Source of the DNA: Myxococcus qinghaiensis
Lineage (GTDB): Bacteria > Myxococcota > Myxococcia > Myxococcales > Myxococcaceae
DNA length: 64,000 bases
Reading direction: 5' to 3'
Assembly: GCF_024198215.1 (NCBI RefSeq)
Contig: NZ_JAKCFA010000010.1
Span: forward strand, 310,001 to 374,000
Both the position numbers and the translations under genes were made by a program. This document shows, one piece after another, positions 43,677 to 52,308 of this stretch; position 1 is the first letter of the stretch; every line of letters begins with the position of its first letter. Below the pieces are notes generated by a model. The model ran no database searches. It saw only the letters and a list, made by a program, of their open reading frames with translations, and was not told the DNA's origin.

Positions 43677-45032
43677 TCAGCGGTTGAAAGGCGCCTCCTG
43701 GACCCAGTGGAAGCCCCGGTTGAGGAGCTGGAGCTTCGACGTGTCCACCTTGCGCACGCGGACGTCGATGGCGGCGCCCTCGAAGGTGCCCTGGAGGACC
43801 AGGTGCTCGGCGTCTGGCTGCTCCAGGGTGAGGGTCGTCTTCTTCGCGTCCTCACCGCGCCCCTCGGCGAGTGTGAGCGCCCGGTCCTCCACGCTCCCCG
43901 TCAGCTGGAAGTACTGCTTGGAGCCATCCATCTTCCGGAGCGTCATCCAACTCCCGCGACTGATGGCGAAGCCGCGCCAGCGCGTCGTATCGCCCAGGAG
44001 CGGAGGCAGCACCGCGCCCTCCCTCGTGAAGGACTCGACCTCGTAGAGCCCGTAGAGCGGAGGACGGGGCGCGCCCTCGCCCCACGTCGAGTACGCCTCC
44101 CTCGTCCGGCTGGTGTGGGAGTGGAGCATCCAGCCGATGAAGAGGAGCTTCACGCCGAGCAGCGCCCAGGTGGTGCGAGAGGAGAAGGTGAAGGGCGTGG
44201 CGAGCGCGACGGGCTGCGTGGCGCGGTTGAGCACGAGGACGTCGGCCAGGCGTCGCAGGTCTGGCAGCAACAGGAGGACGGCGTAGAGGAGGAGCTGGGT
44301 GGAGTAGAGCTTGACGGGGACGTCGTAGAAGCAGTTGAGCGCCACCACGTTGGACATGACGCCGATGACGACCAGCGCGCCGAGCGTCGTGGTGCGCCGG
44401 AAGAAGAGCAGCAGCCCGCCCAGCACCTCCGCGCCTCCGGTGAAGAGGTTGTAGCCGGGGGAGTAGCCCATGAAGGCCCACAGAAGCCCCATGGGGGAGA
44501 ACTCGCCCATGGGCTGGGTCAGCTTGTCCATGGACGGGAAGGGGAACTGCGACTTGAAGACCTTGGCGAAGCCATAGGACAGCATGGCCACGGCCAGGAT
44601 GTAGCGGACGTAGACGCGCAGGACGTCGTGGGCCTTCGCGTACCGCGCGCGATGCCGGTCGACGACGGACCACACGGACGCCGCGATGACGGCGAGCGCC
44701 ACGAAGAGGCCCGTCTGCGCGTAGTCGAAGGCCTTGTCCCCGCTGCCGGACATGGCGGTGGACAGCTCGGGCCCGCCGACCACGTGCCTGAAGACCCAAG
44801 GCACGACGAACTCCCAGAAGCCCGAGATGGCCGTGGACAGGTGCGTGCCGATGAGGGGCAGCGTGTCCAACGGGAAGGCGAAGTTGTAGAGGAGGACGTA
44901 GGCGAAGACGAAGCGGAACGCGACGCGCGTCGCCAGGCGCCACGGGGCGGGCTCCGGCGCCGCGGTGACGGGGGCCACGGGCACTGGCGCGACGGGCCCT
45001 GGTTCGGAGGCAAGAGGGGTGGCGGTGGTCAT
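43677..45032 (-). CDS. DoxX-like multi-pass membrane protein
   Basis: 451 residues. A Pro/Ala-rich cytosolic N-terminus precedes about eight hydrophobic helices. The DoxX-like core is visible (YILAVAMLSYGFAKVFKSQF, FTGGAEVLGGLLLFFRRTTTLGAL, then MSNVVALNCFYDVPVKLYS). The C-terminal ~100 residues are soluble and beta-rich (YGLYEVESFTREG, ALTLAEG, GTFEGAAIDVRVRK), an extension beyond ordinary DoxX proteins. Role unknown; DoxX relatives take part in membrane redox. It is convergent with the MBL gene (5-bp gap). Confidence 0.7.
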   Translation of the reverse strand: MTTATPLASEPGPVAPVPVAPVTAAPEPAPWRLATRVAFRFVFAYVLLYNFAFPLDTLPLIGTHLSTAISGFWEFVVPWVFRHVVGGPELSTAMSGSGDKAFDYAQTGLFVALAVIAASVWSVVDRHRARYAKAHDVLRVYVRYILAVAMLSYGFAKVFKSQFPFPSMDKLTQPMGEFSPMGLLWAFMGYSPGYNLFTGGAEVLGGLLLFFRRTTTLGALVVIGVMSNVVALNCFYDVPVKLYSTQLLLYAVLLLLPDLRRLADVLVLNRATQPVALATPFTFSSRTTWALLGVKLLFIGWMLHSHTSRTREAYSTWGEGAPRPPLYGLYEVESFTREGAVLPPLLGDTTRWRGFAISRGSWMTLRKMDGSKQYFQLTGSVEDRALTLAEGRGEDAKKTTLTLEQPDAEHLVLQGTFEGAAIDVRVRKVDTSKLQLLNRGFHWVQEAPFNR

Positions 45033-45118
45033 GGCGGGCTCTGGCGCTCAATCGTAGTCAGTGAGCGGCTCGTGCCTCAAACCCGGGTTGCCCGGTGACG
45101 GCGTGAGAACAGGGCCGC

Positions 45119-46051
45119 CTATCGCGCGGTGCGTCGAGGCGCCTTCCGTCGCGGCTTGGAGGCGTGTCCACGCTGCTCGCTCCGGATGCGCAGGGCTTCG
45201 ATGATTCGGTGGGCCAGGGGGTTCTCCGGAGCGCTGGCTCGCTGCACGGCATAGATGAGATTGACCACCGGCTGGCGGCTCGGTGCGGGAGGCACGACGA
45301 CGGTGCCCTGTCGCGCGGCCTGGGCGACACAGTGGTCGGGGAGGATGGACCAGCCGTGACCGGCAGCGACGGTGCCCAACACCTCCTCCAGCTCCTCGAA
45401 GTGGTACGTGCCCCGCACGGAGCGCGGCTGTCGCCCGTAGTGGCCCTCGAACCACTTGCCGAAGACGTACTCGCACTCGTCATAGGTGATGAAGGCCAGG
45501 TCCTCGAAGTCCGCGAGCTGGGGGGACGCGCGTCCCCGCGCCTGGGGCGGACCGACGAGCACCAATTCCTCTCTCCACACGGGAGTGGTGAGCAGTCGGC
45601 TGGACACGTGGGGCAGGTAGACGAAGCCCACGTCGCAGGCGCCGTCCTCCAGGGAGGCGAAGACCTGGTCCGCGGTGGGGAAGCGGAGCGAGTACGGCGA
45701 CGCGGCCAGCTCGTGCGAGAGGAGGGGATAGAGCACATAGCGGCCGAAGCCGCTCACGGAGGCGATGCGCAGTGGCGCCGGCTTGATGTCACCTTCCTTG
45801 AAGGAGCGCGCGAGCTGACCGAAGTCGTCGAAGAAGCGCTCACAGAGCGCGTGCAGCCTCGTGCCCGCATCGGTCAACGTGAGGCGCCGCGTCGTACGGT
45901 CGAAGAGCACGGTGCCGAGCTGCTGCTCCAGTTGATGAATCTGGTAGCTCACCGCCGGCTGCGTCCGGTGCAGCACCGTGGCCGCGCGGCTGAAGCCCCG
46001 CTCGCGGCTCACCGTCAGGAAGGTCTCCAGGTAGCGAGGGTCCAGGTCCAT
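45119..46051 (-). CDS. LysR-family regulator
   Basis: 310 residues. N-terminal winged helix: YLETFLTVSRERGFSRAATVLHRTQPAVSYQIHQLEQQLG, then DRTTRRLTLTDAG. The effector domain follows (RIASVSGFGRYVLYPLLSHEL...). The C-terminus is basic (ASKPRRKAPRRTAR), an extra tail. No ribosome-binding site precedes the ATG and TATAGA lies 9 bp upstream, so the message may be leaderless. Divergent from the phosphatase gene. Confidence 0.88.
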   Translation of the reverse strand: MDLDPRYLETFLTVSRERGFSRAATVLHRTQPAVSYQIHQLEQQLGTVLFDRTTRRLTLTDAGTRLHALCERFFDDFGQLARSFKEGDIKPAPLRIASVSGFGRYVLYPLLSHELAASPYSLRFPTADQVFASLEDGACDVGFVYLPHVSSRLLTTPVWREELVLVGPPQARGRASPQLADFEDLAFITYDECEYVFGKWFEGHYGRQPRSVRGTYHFEELEEVLGTVAAGHGWSILPDHCVAQAARQGTVVVPPAPSRQPVVNLIYAVQRASAPENPLAHRIIEALRIRSEQRGHASKPRRKAPRRTAR

Positions 46052-46071
46052 CGAAGGATTCTATAGGCTTC

Positions 46072-46091
46072 ATCCAGTCTATCCATTGGAT
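46072..46091. promoter_or_regulatory. ATCCA repeat cluster, candidate LysR site
   Basis: ATCCA at 46072 and 46081, with TGGAT at 46087: one direct repeat and an 11-bp palindrome ATCCA-T-TGGAT. It lies in the 106-bp gap between the divergent LysR and phosphatase genes. Confidence 0.4.
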
Positions 46092-46157
46092 TGATGGAGC
46101 AGGGCGCTCGCAGGATGCCCGCCACATCGCGGGATGCGCGGTGTCGGAGGTGGAGTC

Positions 46158-47870
46158 ATGACGGGTTCGTTGAAGCGGGCACTCGTTTCGTGTGGCTGGT
46201 TGTGGGTGGCGCTGGGGGCAGCCACGGGAGTGGCGAAGGAGGTGTCCTCGGGCAAGCCAGGCTCGCGCGTGGTGGCCCCTGTCCCAGTAGGGGCCGCGCG
46301 GGCCGTGGCGTCTTCGGTGGAGGTGGCGCGTCCGTCGCTGGTGGTGTTCCTGGTGTTCGATGGGCTGCGCTACGACGACCTGGAGCGCTGGCGTCATCGG
46401 ATGGGGCCGGGAGGTTTCCGCAGGTTGCTGGAGGGCGGCACCGTCTTCGACTCCGCGCGCTATCCCTACGCGACGACGAAGACGTGTCCGGGACATGCCA
46501 CGCTGGCGACCGGGGCGCTGCCGGGTGTGCACGGCATCATCTCCAACGAGTGGTACGAGCGGGAGTCCGGCGCGGAGGTGAGCTGTGTGCGCGACTCCGC
46601 GAGCCCTCCGCTGGATGACCCGAAGGGGAAGGGCGTGTCACCCGGTCGGCTGAAGGTGTCGACGTTGGGAGACCGGTTGCTCGCGACGCATGGGGCTTCC
46701 TCGCGCGTGCTGTCCGTCTCGCTGAAGGACCGCGCCGCCATCATGTTGGGAGGCCACCGGGGACAGGCGTACTGGTGGGGCACGAAGGGCTTCACGACGA
46801 GCCGCCACCATGCGGAGCATCTGCCGCCTTGGGTCTCCACCTGGAACGCGGCCCAGGTCTCGCAAAAGGGAGGAGCATGGGCGCGCGGCGCGGAGGTGGC
46901 GACATACGCCGCCCTGGGGCCGGATGACGATGCGCGCGAGCGTCCACCCGAGGGACTGGGACGCACGTTCCCGCATCCGCTCACCACGGAGGACGCCTTC
47001 CTCTACACGCCGCTGGGCGCGGAGAAGCTGTTCGAGTTCGCGCTCGCGGGTCTGCGCGCCGAAGCGCTGGGGAAGCGCCCTGGTGCCAGGGACCTGCTGG
47101 CCATCGGCATGTCGAGCGTGGACGTGGTGAGCCACGGCTTTGGCCCGGAGAGCCACGAGACGGTGGACATGTTGCTCAGGCTGGACAGGGCACTGGCCGC
47201 GTTCCTGGAGTCATTGGAGCGAGAGCTGGGCTTGTCGAAGGTGCTGGTGGCCTTGAGCGCGGACCATGGGATGGCGCCCGCGCCGGCTCGGGCGGAGCAG
47301 CGCATGTCGGGTGCGTTCGTGACGCGCGCGGTGGACGCGGCGCTGGACCAGGCGTTCGGACCGGACGATTGGGTGGAGGCTTTCAGCACGCCGCACCTGT
47401 ATCTGCGGCAGGCGCGACTGAAGGCACGGAAGGTGCGGCTGGAAGAGGCCGTCGAAGTGGCTCGTAAGGCGGTCCGTGCGCTGCCGGGCATCGCCGACGT
47501 CGTCTCCGCCGAGGACGTGCGCGTGGGCCGTGAGCAGGGCTTCGCGCGGAGGGTGCGCGGCGAGTACGTGCCGGAGCGGTCCGGAGAGCTGGTCATCATC
47601 GCGGACCCGCATGTGCTGTTGGCTCCGGACGACGAGCACGCGAGCACCCACGGCACGCCATACGAGTACGACATCCACGTGCCGCTCGTCCTCTTCGGCC
47701 AGGGGCTCCCCGCCGTGCGTCAGGGGCGGCCTGTCACGCCGCTGGACCTGGCGCCCACGCTGGCCACGTGGCTGGGGGTGACGTTGCCGGACGCCTCGGG
47801 GAGTCCGCTCTGCGAGGCCCTGGCGCCCGGCACTCCCGTGCCCGCGAGCTGTGCCGCTCCAACTCACTGA
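46158..47870 (+). CDS. Alkaline phosphatase-superfamily phosphodiesterase, exported
   Basis: 570 residues from the ATG at 46158, after GGAGG. Signal peptide CGWLWVALGAATGVAKE. PafA/nucleotide-pyrophosphatase plan: metal Asp in VFDGLRYDD, nucleophile Thr in YATTKTCPGHATLATG, SSVDVVSHGFGP (Asp/His), LSADHGM and the last His in ASTHGTPYEYDIHVPLVLFG. NEWYERESG matches the PafA-type loop. It hydrolyses phosphomono- or diesters in the periplasm. Divergent from a LysR gene that may control it. Confidence 0.85.
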   Translation: MTGSLKRALVSCGWLWVALGAATGVAKEVSSGKPGSRVVAPVPVGAARAVASSVEVARPSLVVFLVFDGLRYDDLERWRHRMGPGGFRRLLEGGTVFDSARYPYATTKTCPGHATLATGALPGVHGIISNEWYERESGAEVSCVRDSASPPLDDPKGKGVSPGRLKVSTLGDRLLATHGASSRVLSVSLKDRAAIMLGGHRGQAYWWGTKGFTTSRHHAEHLPPWVSTWNAAQVSQKGGAWARGAEVATYAALGPDDDARERPPEGLGRTFPHPLTTEDAFLYTPLGAEKLFEFALAGLRAEALGKRPGARDLLAIGMSSVDVVSHGFGPESHETVDMLLRLDRALAAFLESLERELGLSKVLVALSADHGMAPAPARAEQRMSGAFVTRAVDAALDQAFGPDDWVEAFSTPHLYLRQARLKARKVRLEEAVEVARKAVRALPGIADVVSAEDVRVGREQGFARRVRGEYVPERSGELVIIADPHVLLAPDDEHASTHGTPYEYDIHVPLVLFGQGLPAVRQGRPVTPLDLAPTLATWLGVTLPDASGSPLCEALAPGTPVPASCAAPTH

Positions 47871-47975
47871 GTCGCGAGGAGGCGAGAGCGCCGCTCGGCC
47901 GCCCGCTCGGTGTTGGGGACCTGTCGGCTCTTGTTTCGCATCCGGGTCAGACGCCCCTGGTAGATAGGGGGCCTC

Positions 47976-48539
47976 GTGGACGACGACCGGACCGGACAGG
48001 ACAGCAGGCCCCCCAGGAAGCAGAAGCGGCCCCGGAAGGTGTCCGCCCGCTACCTGGAGAACGTGGCGCTCCACTACCTCAAGCGCTACGCCTCCACGGT
48101 GAGTCAGTTGAAGCGCGTGCTGGTGCGCCGGGTGGACCGCTCGGTGAAGGAGCACGGCGGAGACCGCGCCGAGGCGCTCGGGTGGATTGACGCGCTCACG
48201 CAGAAGCTCGTCCGCAACAACCTCATCAACGACGACACCTACGCGGGGATGAAGGCGCAGTCGCTGCGCGCCTCCGGTCGCAGCACGCGGATGATTGCCC
48301 AGAAACTGCGGATGAAGGGCGTGGCCGCGGACCTGGTGCAGCGCAAGGTGGCGCTGGCCACCGCGGAGGTCTCCGACGAGGACGCCGCGCGCATCTGGGC
48401 CCGGAAGAAGCGACTGGGCCCCTTCCGCAAGGACCTGGCGAAGCGAGACGAGAATCGCAAACGCGACCTCGCGTCGCTGGCTCGCGCGGGCTTCTCGTTC
48501 GGTGTCGCGAAGAAGATCATCGACGGAGTACTCGACTAG
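47976..48539 (+). CDS. recX: RecX-family regulator of RecA
   Basis: 187 residues from a GTG at 47976. Three-helix RecX repeats: ALHYLKRYASTVSQLKRVLVRR, LVRNNLINDDTYAGMKAQSL, GRSTRMIAQKLRMKGVAADLVQ and the C-terminal block FSFGVAKKIID. The Lys/Arg-rich N-terminus is longer than usual. RecX binds RecA filaments and limits strand exchange. recA is not in the window. Confidence 0.85.
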   Translation: MDDDRTGQDSRPPRKQKRPRKVSARYLENVALHYLKRYASTVSQLKRVLVRRVDRSVKEHGGDRAEALGWIDALTQKLVRNNLINDDTYAGMKAQSLRASGRSTRMIAQKLRMKGVAADLVQRKVALATAEVSDEDAARIWARKKRLGPFRKDLAKRDENRKRDLASLARAGFSFGVAKKIIDGVLD

Positions 48540-48649
48540 CGCCGCGATGTCAGGCCCGGCGCATCAATGGCGAGCAGCAGCGTGAGGACTTCGAGCGCAC
48601 GGCGCTGGCGTTCCTCGCGGAGCCGTCGTCGGCTTCGTGAGCTGTCCGC

Positions 48650-49561
48650 TCAGCCGAGGCCCTTCGTGGGGAGCAGCTTGCGCGCCAGGGCGATGAATGC
48701 GCGCAGCGGGAGCGAGGCGCGGGCGCGGTGGGGGTAGTACAGGAAGATGCCCGGCACGGAGGGCGCCCAGTCCTCCAGCACCGGCACGAGGGTCCCCGCG
48801 CGCAGGGCGGGGGCGACCTGCAGTTCCGCCAGATAGGTGAGCCCCACGCCCGCCACCGCCATGCGGAACATGACCTCGGCATTGTCCGTGGCCAGCTGGC
48901 CCTTCACCTGGACACGCAGTTCCTTGCGTCCTCGCTCCAGCTCCCAGTGATAGGGCAGTCCCGTCGTGGGTGCGCGGTAGGTGATGCAGTCATGCTTCGC
49001 CAGGTCCTCGGGGCACATCGGAGTGCCGTGGCGCTTCAGGTAGGCCGGGGAGGCGAGGACCATGAAGCGGAAGGCGGGTGTGAGGCGCACCTGCACCATG
49101 TCCTTCTCCACGGCTTCCATGAGCCGCAGTCCCGCGTCGAGCCCTTCTTCGACGATGTCCACGAGCCTGTCCGACACGCGCACCTCCGCGTGGACGTGGG
49201 GGTTCTCCCGGAGGAAGCGAGGCAGCACCGGCTCGATGACGCTGGCCAGGGCGATGCCGGGCACGGTGAGACGCAGGGTGCCGGTGAGCTGCATGGCATC
49301 GGCGGACAGGTGCTCGAGCGCGTTGAGGGCTGACTCCAGTCCTGGGGCCGCGCGCTCCAGCAGTCGCTGGCCGGCGTCGGTGAGCGACACGTTGCGCGTG
49401 GTGCGAAAGAACAGCGCCTGGTGGACGCGCTCCTCCAACAGCTTCACGGACTGACTCACCGCGGAGGTGGAGACACCCAGCTCCTTCGCGGCCCGGGTGA
49501 AGCTCTTGTGCCGGGCGACGGAGACGAACACGGCCAGCTCGTTCAGTGGGGTCAGTGCCAT
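48650..49561 (-). CDS. LysR-family regulator
   Basis: 303 residues. Winged helix LAVFVSVARHKSFTRAAKELGVSTSAVSQSVKLLEERV, RNVSLTDAGQRLL. The effector domain has the CrgA-type pattern (SDRLVDIVEEGLDAGLRL, DLAKHDCITYRAP). It is divergent from the aldo/keto reductase gene (90-bp gap) and is its probable activator or repressor. Confidence 0.9.
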   Translation of the reverse strand: MALTPLNELAVFVSVARHKSFTRAAKELGVSTSAVSQSVKLLEERVHQALFFRTTRNVSLTDAGQRLLERAAPGLESALNALEHLSADAMQLTGTLRLTVPGIALASVIEPVLPRFLRENPHVHAEVRVSDRLVDIVEEGLDAGLRLMEAVEKDMVQVRLTPAFRFMVLASPAYLKRHGTPMCPEDLAKHDCITYRAPTTGLPYHWELERGRKELRVQVKGQLATDNAEVMFRMAVAGVGLTYLAELQVAPALRAGTLVPVLEDWAPSVPGIFLYYPHRARASLPLRAFIALARKLLPTKGLG

Positions 49562-49651
49562 TATGAAGCCATCCTAAACAGTGCTTTCGAATCGTGCCTC
49601 TTCTCCGAAAAGGCCTCGGGCGGCAATTTGAGGTCATTCACGGAGGCACGC

Positions 49652-50767
49652 ATGACGACGACGAACCGCATCGACTCGCTTTCCCGCTACCACCTGCTGG
49701 GGCGCTCGGGGTTGAGGGTGAGCCCGCTGGCGTTGGGGACCATGACGTTCGGCACGGAGTGGGGCTGGGGCAGCCCCAAGGACACGGCGCACCGCCTGCT
49801 GGCCCGCTACCTGGAGGCGGGGGGCAACTTCCTCGACACGGCGGACGGCTACACGAACGGCACGAGCGAGGAGTTCATCGGGGACTACTTCGCGAAGCAG
49901 GGCGGGCGTGACGGCGCCGTCATCGCGACGAAGTTCACCGTGAATACATCGCCTGGAGACCCGAACGCGGGAGGCAACGGCCGCAAGAACATCCACCGCG
50001 CGGTGGAGGGGTCGCTGCGCCGGCTGAAGACGGACTACCTGGACCTGTACTGGATGCACGCGTGGGATGGCATCACTCCGATGGAGGAGGTGATGAGCAC
50101 GCTGACGGACCTCGTGCGGGCGGGGAAGATTCGCTACATCGGTTTGTCCGACGTGCCGGCCTGGTACTTCGCGCGGGCGCAGACGCTGGCGGAGCGCGAG
50201 GGCTGGGAGCGCGTCGTCGCGTTGCAGTTGGAGTACTCGCTGGTGGAGCGCAACATCGAGCGGGAGCACATCCCGGCCGCGCTGGCGCTGGGAGCGAGCA
50301 TCACTCCGTGGAGCCCGCTGGCGTCGGGGTTGTTGTCGGGCAAGTACACGCGAGAGGGCGTCTTCGCGAAGGGGGAAGGGCGACTGCCGGCCATCCAGGC
50401 GAGTGGCAACCCGGGGATGGCGAAGCTCTTCACGGAGAAGAACTGGCGCATCGTGGACACGCTGATGGAGGTGGCTCGGGAGCTGGACAAGCCGCCCGCG
50501 CAGGTGGCGCTGGCGTGGGTGACCCGGAGGCCGGGGGTGGCGTCCACCATCATCGGGGCGACGAAGCTGGAGCAGCTGGAGGCGAACCTGCGTGCGCTGG
50601 ACGTGGAGATTCCGGAGGCGCAGTCAGCGAAGCTGGACGCCGCTGGTCGCCCGGAGCTGGTGCACCCGTACATCTTCTTCGAGAACGCCTTCTTCACCAG
50701 CGGCATGTTCACTGGCGGGACGTCCGTGCGCGCCGAGCCGACGTGGTTCCGTCCGGCGGTGCGCTGA
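49652..50767 (+). CDS. Aldo/keto reductase
   Basis: 371 residues from the ATG at 49652 with CGGAGG upstream. AKR tetrad: Asp (NFLDTADGYTNG), Tyr in the same motif, Lys (VIATKFTV) and His (YWMHAWDG). GSLRRLKTDYLDLY and the C-terminal cofactor block VASTIIGATKLEQLE are typical of YajO-like NADPH reductases. It reduces carbonyls in the cytosol; substrate unknown. Regulated most likely by the divergent LysR. Confidence 0.9.
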   Translation: MTTTNRIDSLSRYHLLGRSGLRVSPLALGTMTFGTEWGWGSPKDTAHRLLARYLEAGGNFLDTADGYTNGTSEEFIGDYFAKQGGRDGAVIATKFTVNTSPGDPNAGGNGRKNIHRAVEGSLRRLKTDYLDLYWMHAWDGITPMEEVMSTLTDLVRAGKIRYIGLSDVPAWYFARAQTLAEREGWERVVALQLEYSLVERNIEREHIPAALALGASITPWSPLASGLLSGKYTREGVFAKGEGRLPAIQASGNPGMAKLFTEKNWRIVDTLMEVARELDKPPAQVALAWVTRRPGVASTIIGATKLEQLEANLRALDVEIPEAQSAKLDAAGRPELVHPYIFFENAFFTSGMFTGGTSVRAEPTWFRPAVR

Positions 50768-50891
50768 GTATCAGGCTCGCGCTGGAGGTTGGCTCAGTCG
50801 GTGCGTTGTTGAAGAGCGCGCCAGAGCCAGCCCCAGCGCAGCTCCAGGTCCTCGAAGGGTGGAACGCCGCTGACAAGCCGCGTGGAGGCGG

Positions 50892-51482
50892 CTACTCGGT
50901 GTCGGGTGTCTCCACGAGTGGCCACAGCTCACCGAGCTGAAGCTCGATGTCGTCGAACGGAGCGGCGCGGATGACGTCATCCTCGCCATACGTCCCCAGC
51001 ACGAGCCAGTGTCCGTCGCGCAGCTCGCTCACCGTGAGGGTGCGTGCGTCCACGTCGATGAACCACAGGTGCTTGATGCCAATCCGCGCATAGAACGGCT
51101 GCTTGATGTGCAGGTCATACGCACGTGTCGAGGGTGACAGGATTTCGCAGGCCCAGTCGGGTGCTACGAGCCAGGAACCCGTGGGTAGCCGTGCCACCCG
51201 GTCCTTCCTCCAGCCCGCGAGGTCCGGGATGAACTCCGGTGAGCCCTCCAACCGGATGCCGGGCTCCACCTGAATCCACCAACCCCCAGGCCCGCCACGC
51301 CCCTTCTGGAAGGGGTCTCGGAGGGCGGTAATCAGCGCCCCAATGGAGTCCATATGCCCAGCACGTGGCTGGGCATGCACATACAACGTTCCTTCGATGA
51401 CCTCGCCCACGACGCCCTCGGGCAGAGCCTCGATATCGGCGAGGGTCGCGACACCCTCTGTTTCGCGTTTGCCGTAGGCCAT
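50892..51482 (-). CDS. Uma2-family endonuclease-like protein
   Basis: 196 residues. PD-(D/E)xK-type Uma2/DUF820 pattern: EVIEGTLYVHAQPRAGH, the conserved PEFIPDLAGWRKDR and ACEILSPSTRAYDLHIK, then KHLWFIDVDARTLTV. The fold is related to restriction endonucleases, but the cellular role of the family is unclear. Many myxobacteria and cyanobacteria carry dozens of copies. It lies 64 bp downstream of the DprE2-like gene and is probably independent of it. Confidence 0.82.
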   Translation of the reverse strand: MAYGKRETEGVATLADIEALPEGVVGEVIEGTLYVHAQPRAGHMDSIGALITALRDPFQKGRGGPGGWWIQVEPGIRLEGSPEFIPDLAGWRKDRVARLPTGSWLVAPDWACEILSPSTRAYDLHIKQPFYARIGIKHLWFIDVDARTLTVSELRDGHWLVLGTYGEDDVIRAAPFDDIELQLGELWPLVETPDTE

Positions 51483-51546
51483 GCCCCGAGTCTGGGGATA
51501 GCAAAGCCCCCTGACAAGCAGCGCCGCTGACGGCGTCCGTTTACAG

Positions 51547-52284
51547 CTAGAGCTTCAACTTCTTGAACACGGATTCCGGGATGCTCTTGATGATGAGCAT
51601 GATGATGGCCCAGATGCTGGGAACGTAGACCTCGTTCTTGCGCGCATCGGCGGCGCTGAGCAGCCCACGTGCCACCTTCTCCGGCGAGGCGAACAGCTTG
51701 TTCTTCGGCAGGTGCGCCGTCATCGGTGTGTCCACGAACCCCGGCTTCACCGTCACCACCGCCACGTTGGACTTCGCCAGCCGGTTGCGCAGGCCCTGGA
51801 GGAACACGGTCAGCGCGCCCTTCGACGTGCCGTACACGTAGTTGCTCTGCCGGCCGCGGTCTCCCGCCACCGACGAAATCACCACCAGCGTGCCGGCCTT
51901 CTGCGCCTCGAACCGGTTGGCCAGCACCGTCAACAGTGACGCCGCGCTCAGGAAGTTGGTGCGCAGCACCGCCTCCGTCGCCGTCCACGAGCGCTGCGCC
52001 TCCGCCTGGTCTCCCAGCACGCCGTGCGCCAGCACCACGCCGTCCAGCCCGCCCAGCGCCTGGAACGCCCCGTCCACCAGCGCCTCGTGCACGGCGAAGT
52101 CGTTCAGGTCCACCGCCTTCGACTCCACCTTCGCGGCGCCCCGCGTGGCGGCGTCCTTCGCCACCGCGTCCAGGTTCTCCGCGTTGCGGCCCACGAGGTA
52201 CAGCGAGGCACCGCGCGCGGCGAGCAGCCGCACCGTCGCCTGGGCAATGGCGCTGGTGGCGCCGAGGACGAGCACTTTCTTCAT
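51547..52284 (-). CDS. DprE2-like SDR (decaprenylphosphoryl-2-keto-ribose reductase type)
   Basis: 245 residues. Classical SDR: KKVLVLGATSAIAQATV (cofactor), VLAHG, Ser in VVISSVAGDRG, Tyr/Lys in YVYGTSKGAL, and PGFVDTPMT. ATSAIAQA and the hydrophobic C-terminus (WAIIMLIIKSIPESVF), which would sit at the membrane, are features of mycobacterial DprE2. It lies 24 bp after the DprE1-like gene. Together they would epimerise polyprenyl-phospho-ribose to the arabinose form. Confidence 0.8.
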   Translation of the reverse strand: MKKVLVLGATSAIAQATVRLLAARGASLYLVGRNAENLDAVAKDAATRGAAKVESKAVDLNDFAVHEALVDGAFQALGGLDGVVLAHGVLGDQAEAQRSWTATEAVLRTNFLSAASLLTVLANRFEAQKAGTLVVISSVAGDRGRQSNYVYGTSKGALTVFLQGLRNRLAKSNVAVVTVKPGFVDTPMTAHLPKNKLFASPEKVARGLLSAADARKNEVYVPSIWAIIMLIIKSIPESVFKKLKL

Positions 52285-52308
52285 GGGGTCGGCAATCTCG
52301 GAGAGAGG

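Noticed and set aside
49562..49651. TTCG...CGAA repeat between the second LysR gene and the aldo/keto reductase as an operator
   Set aside because: The arms are only 4 bp and do not extend; too weak to annotate.
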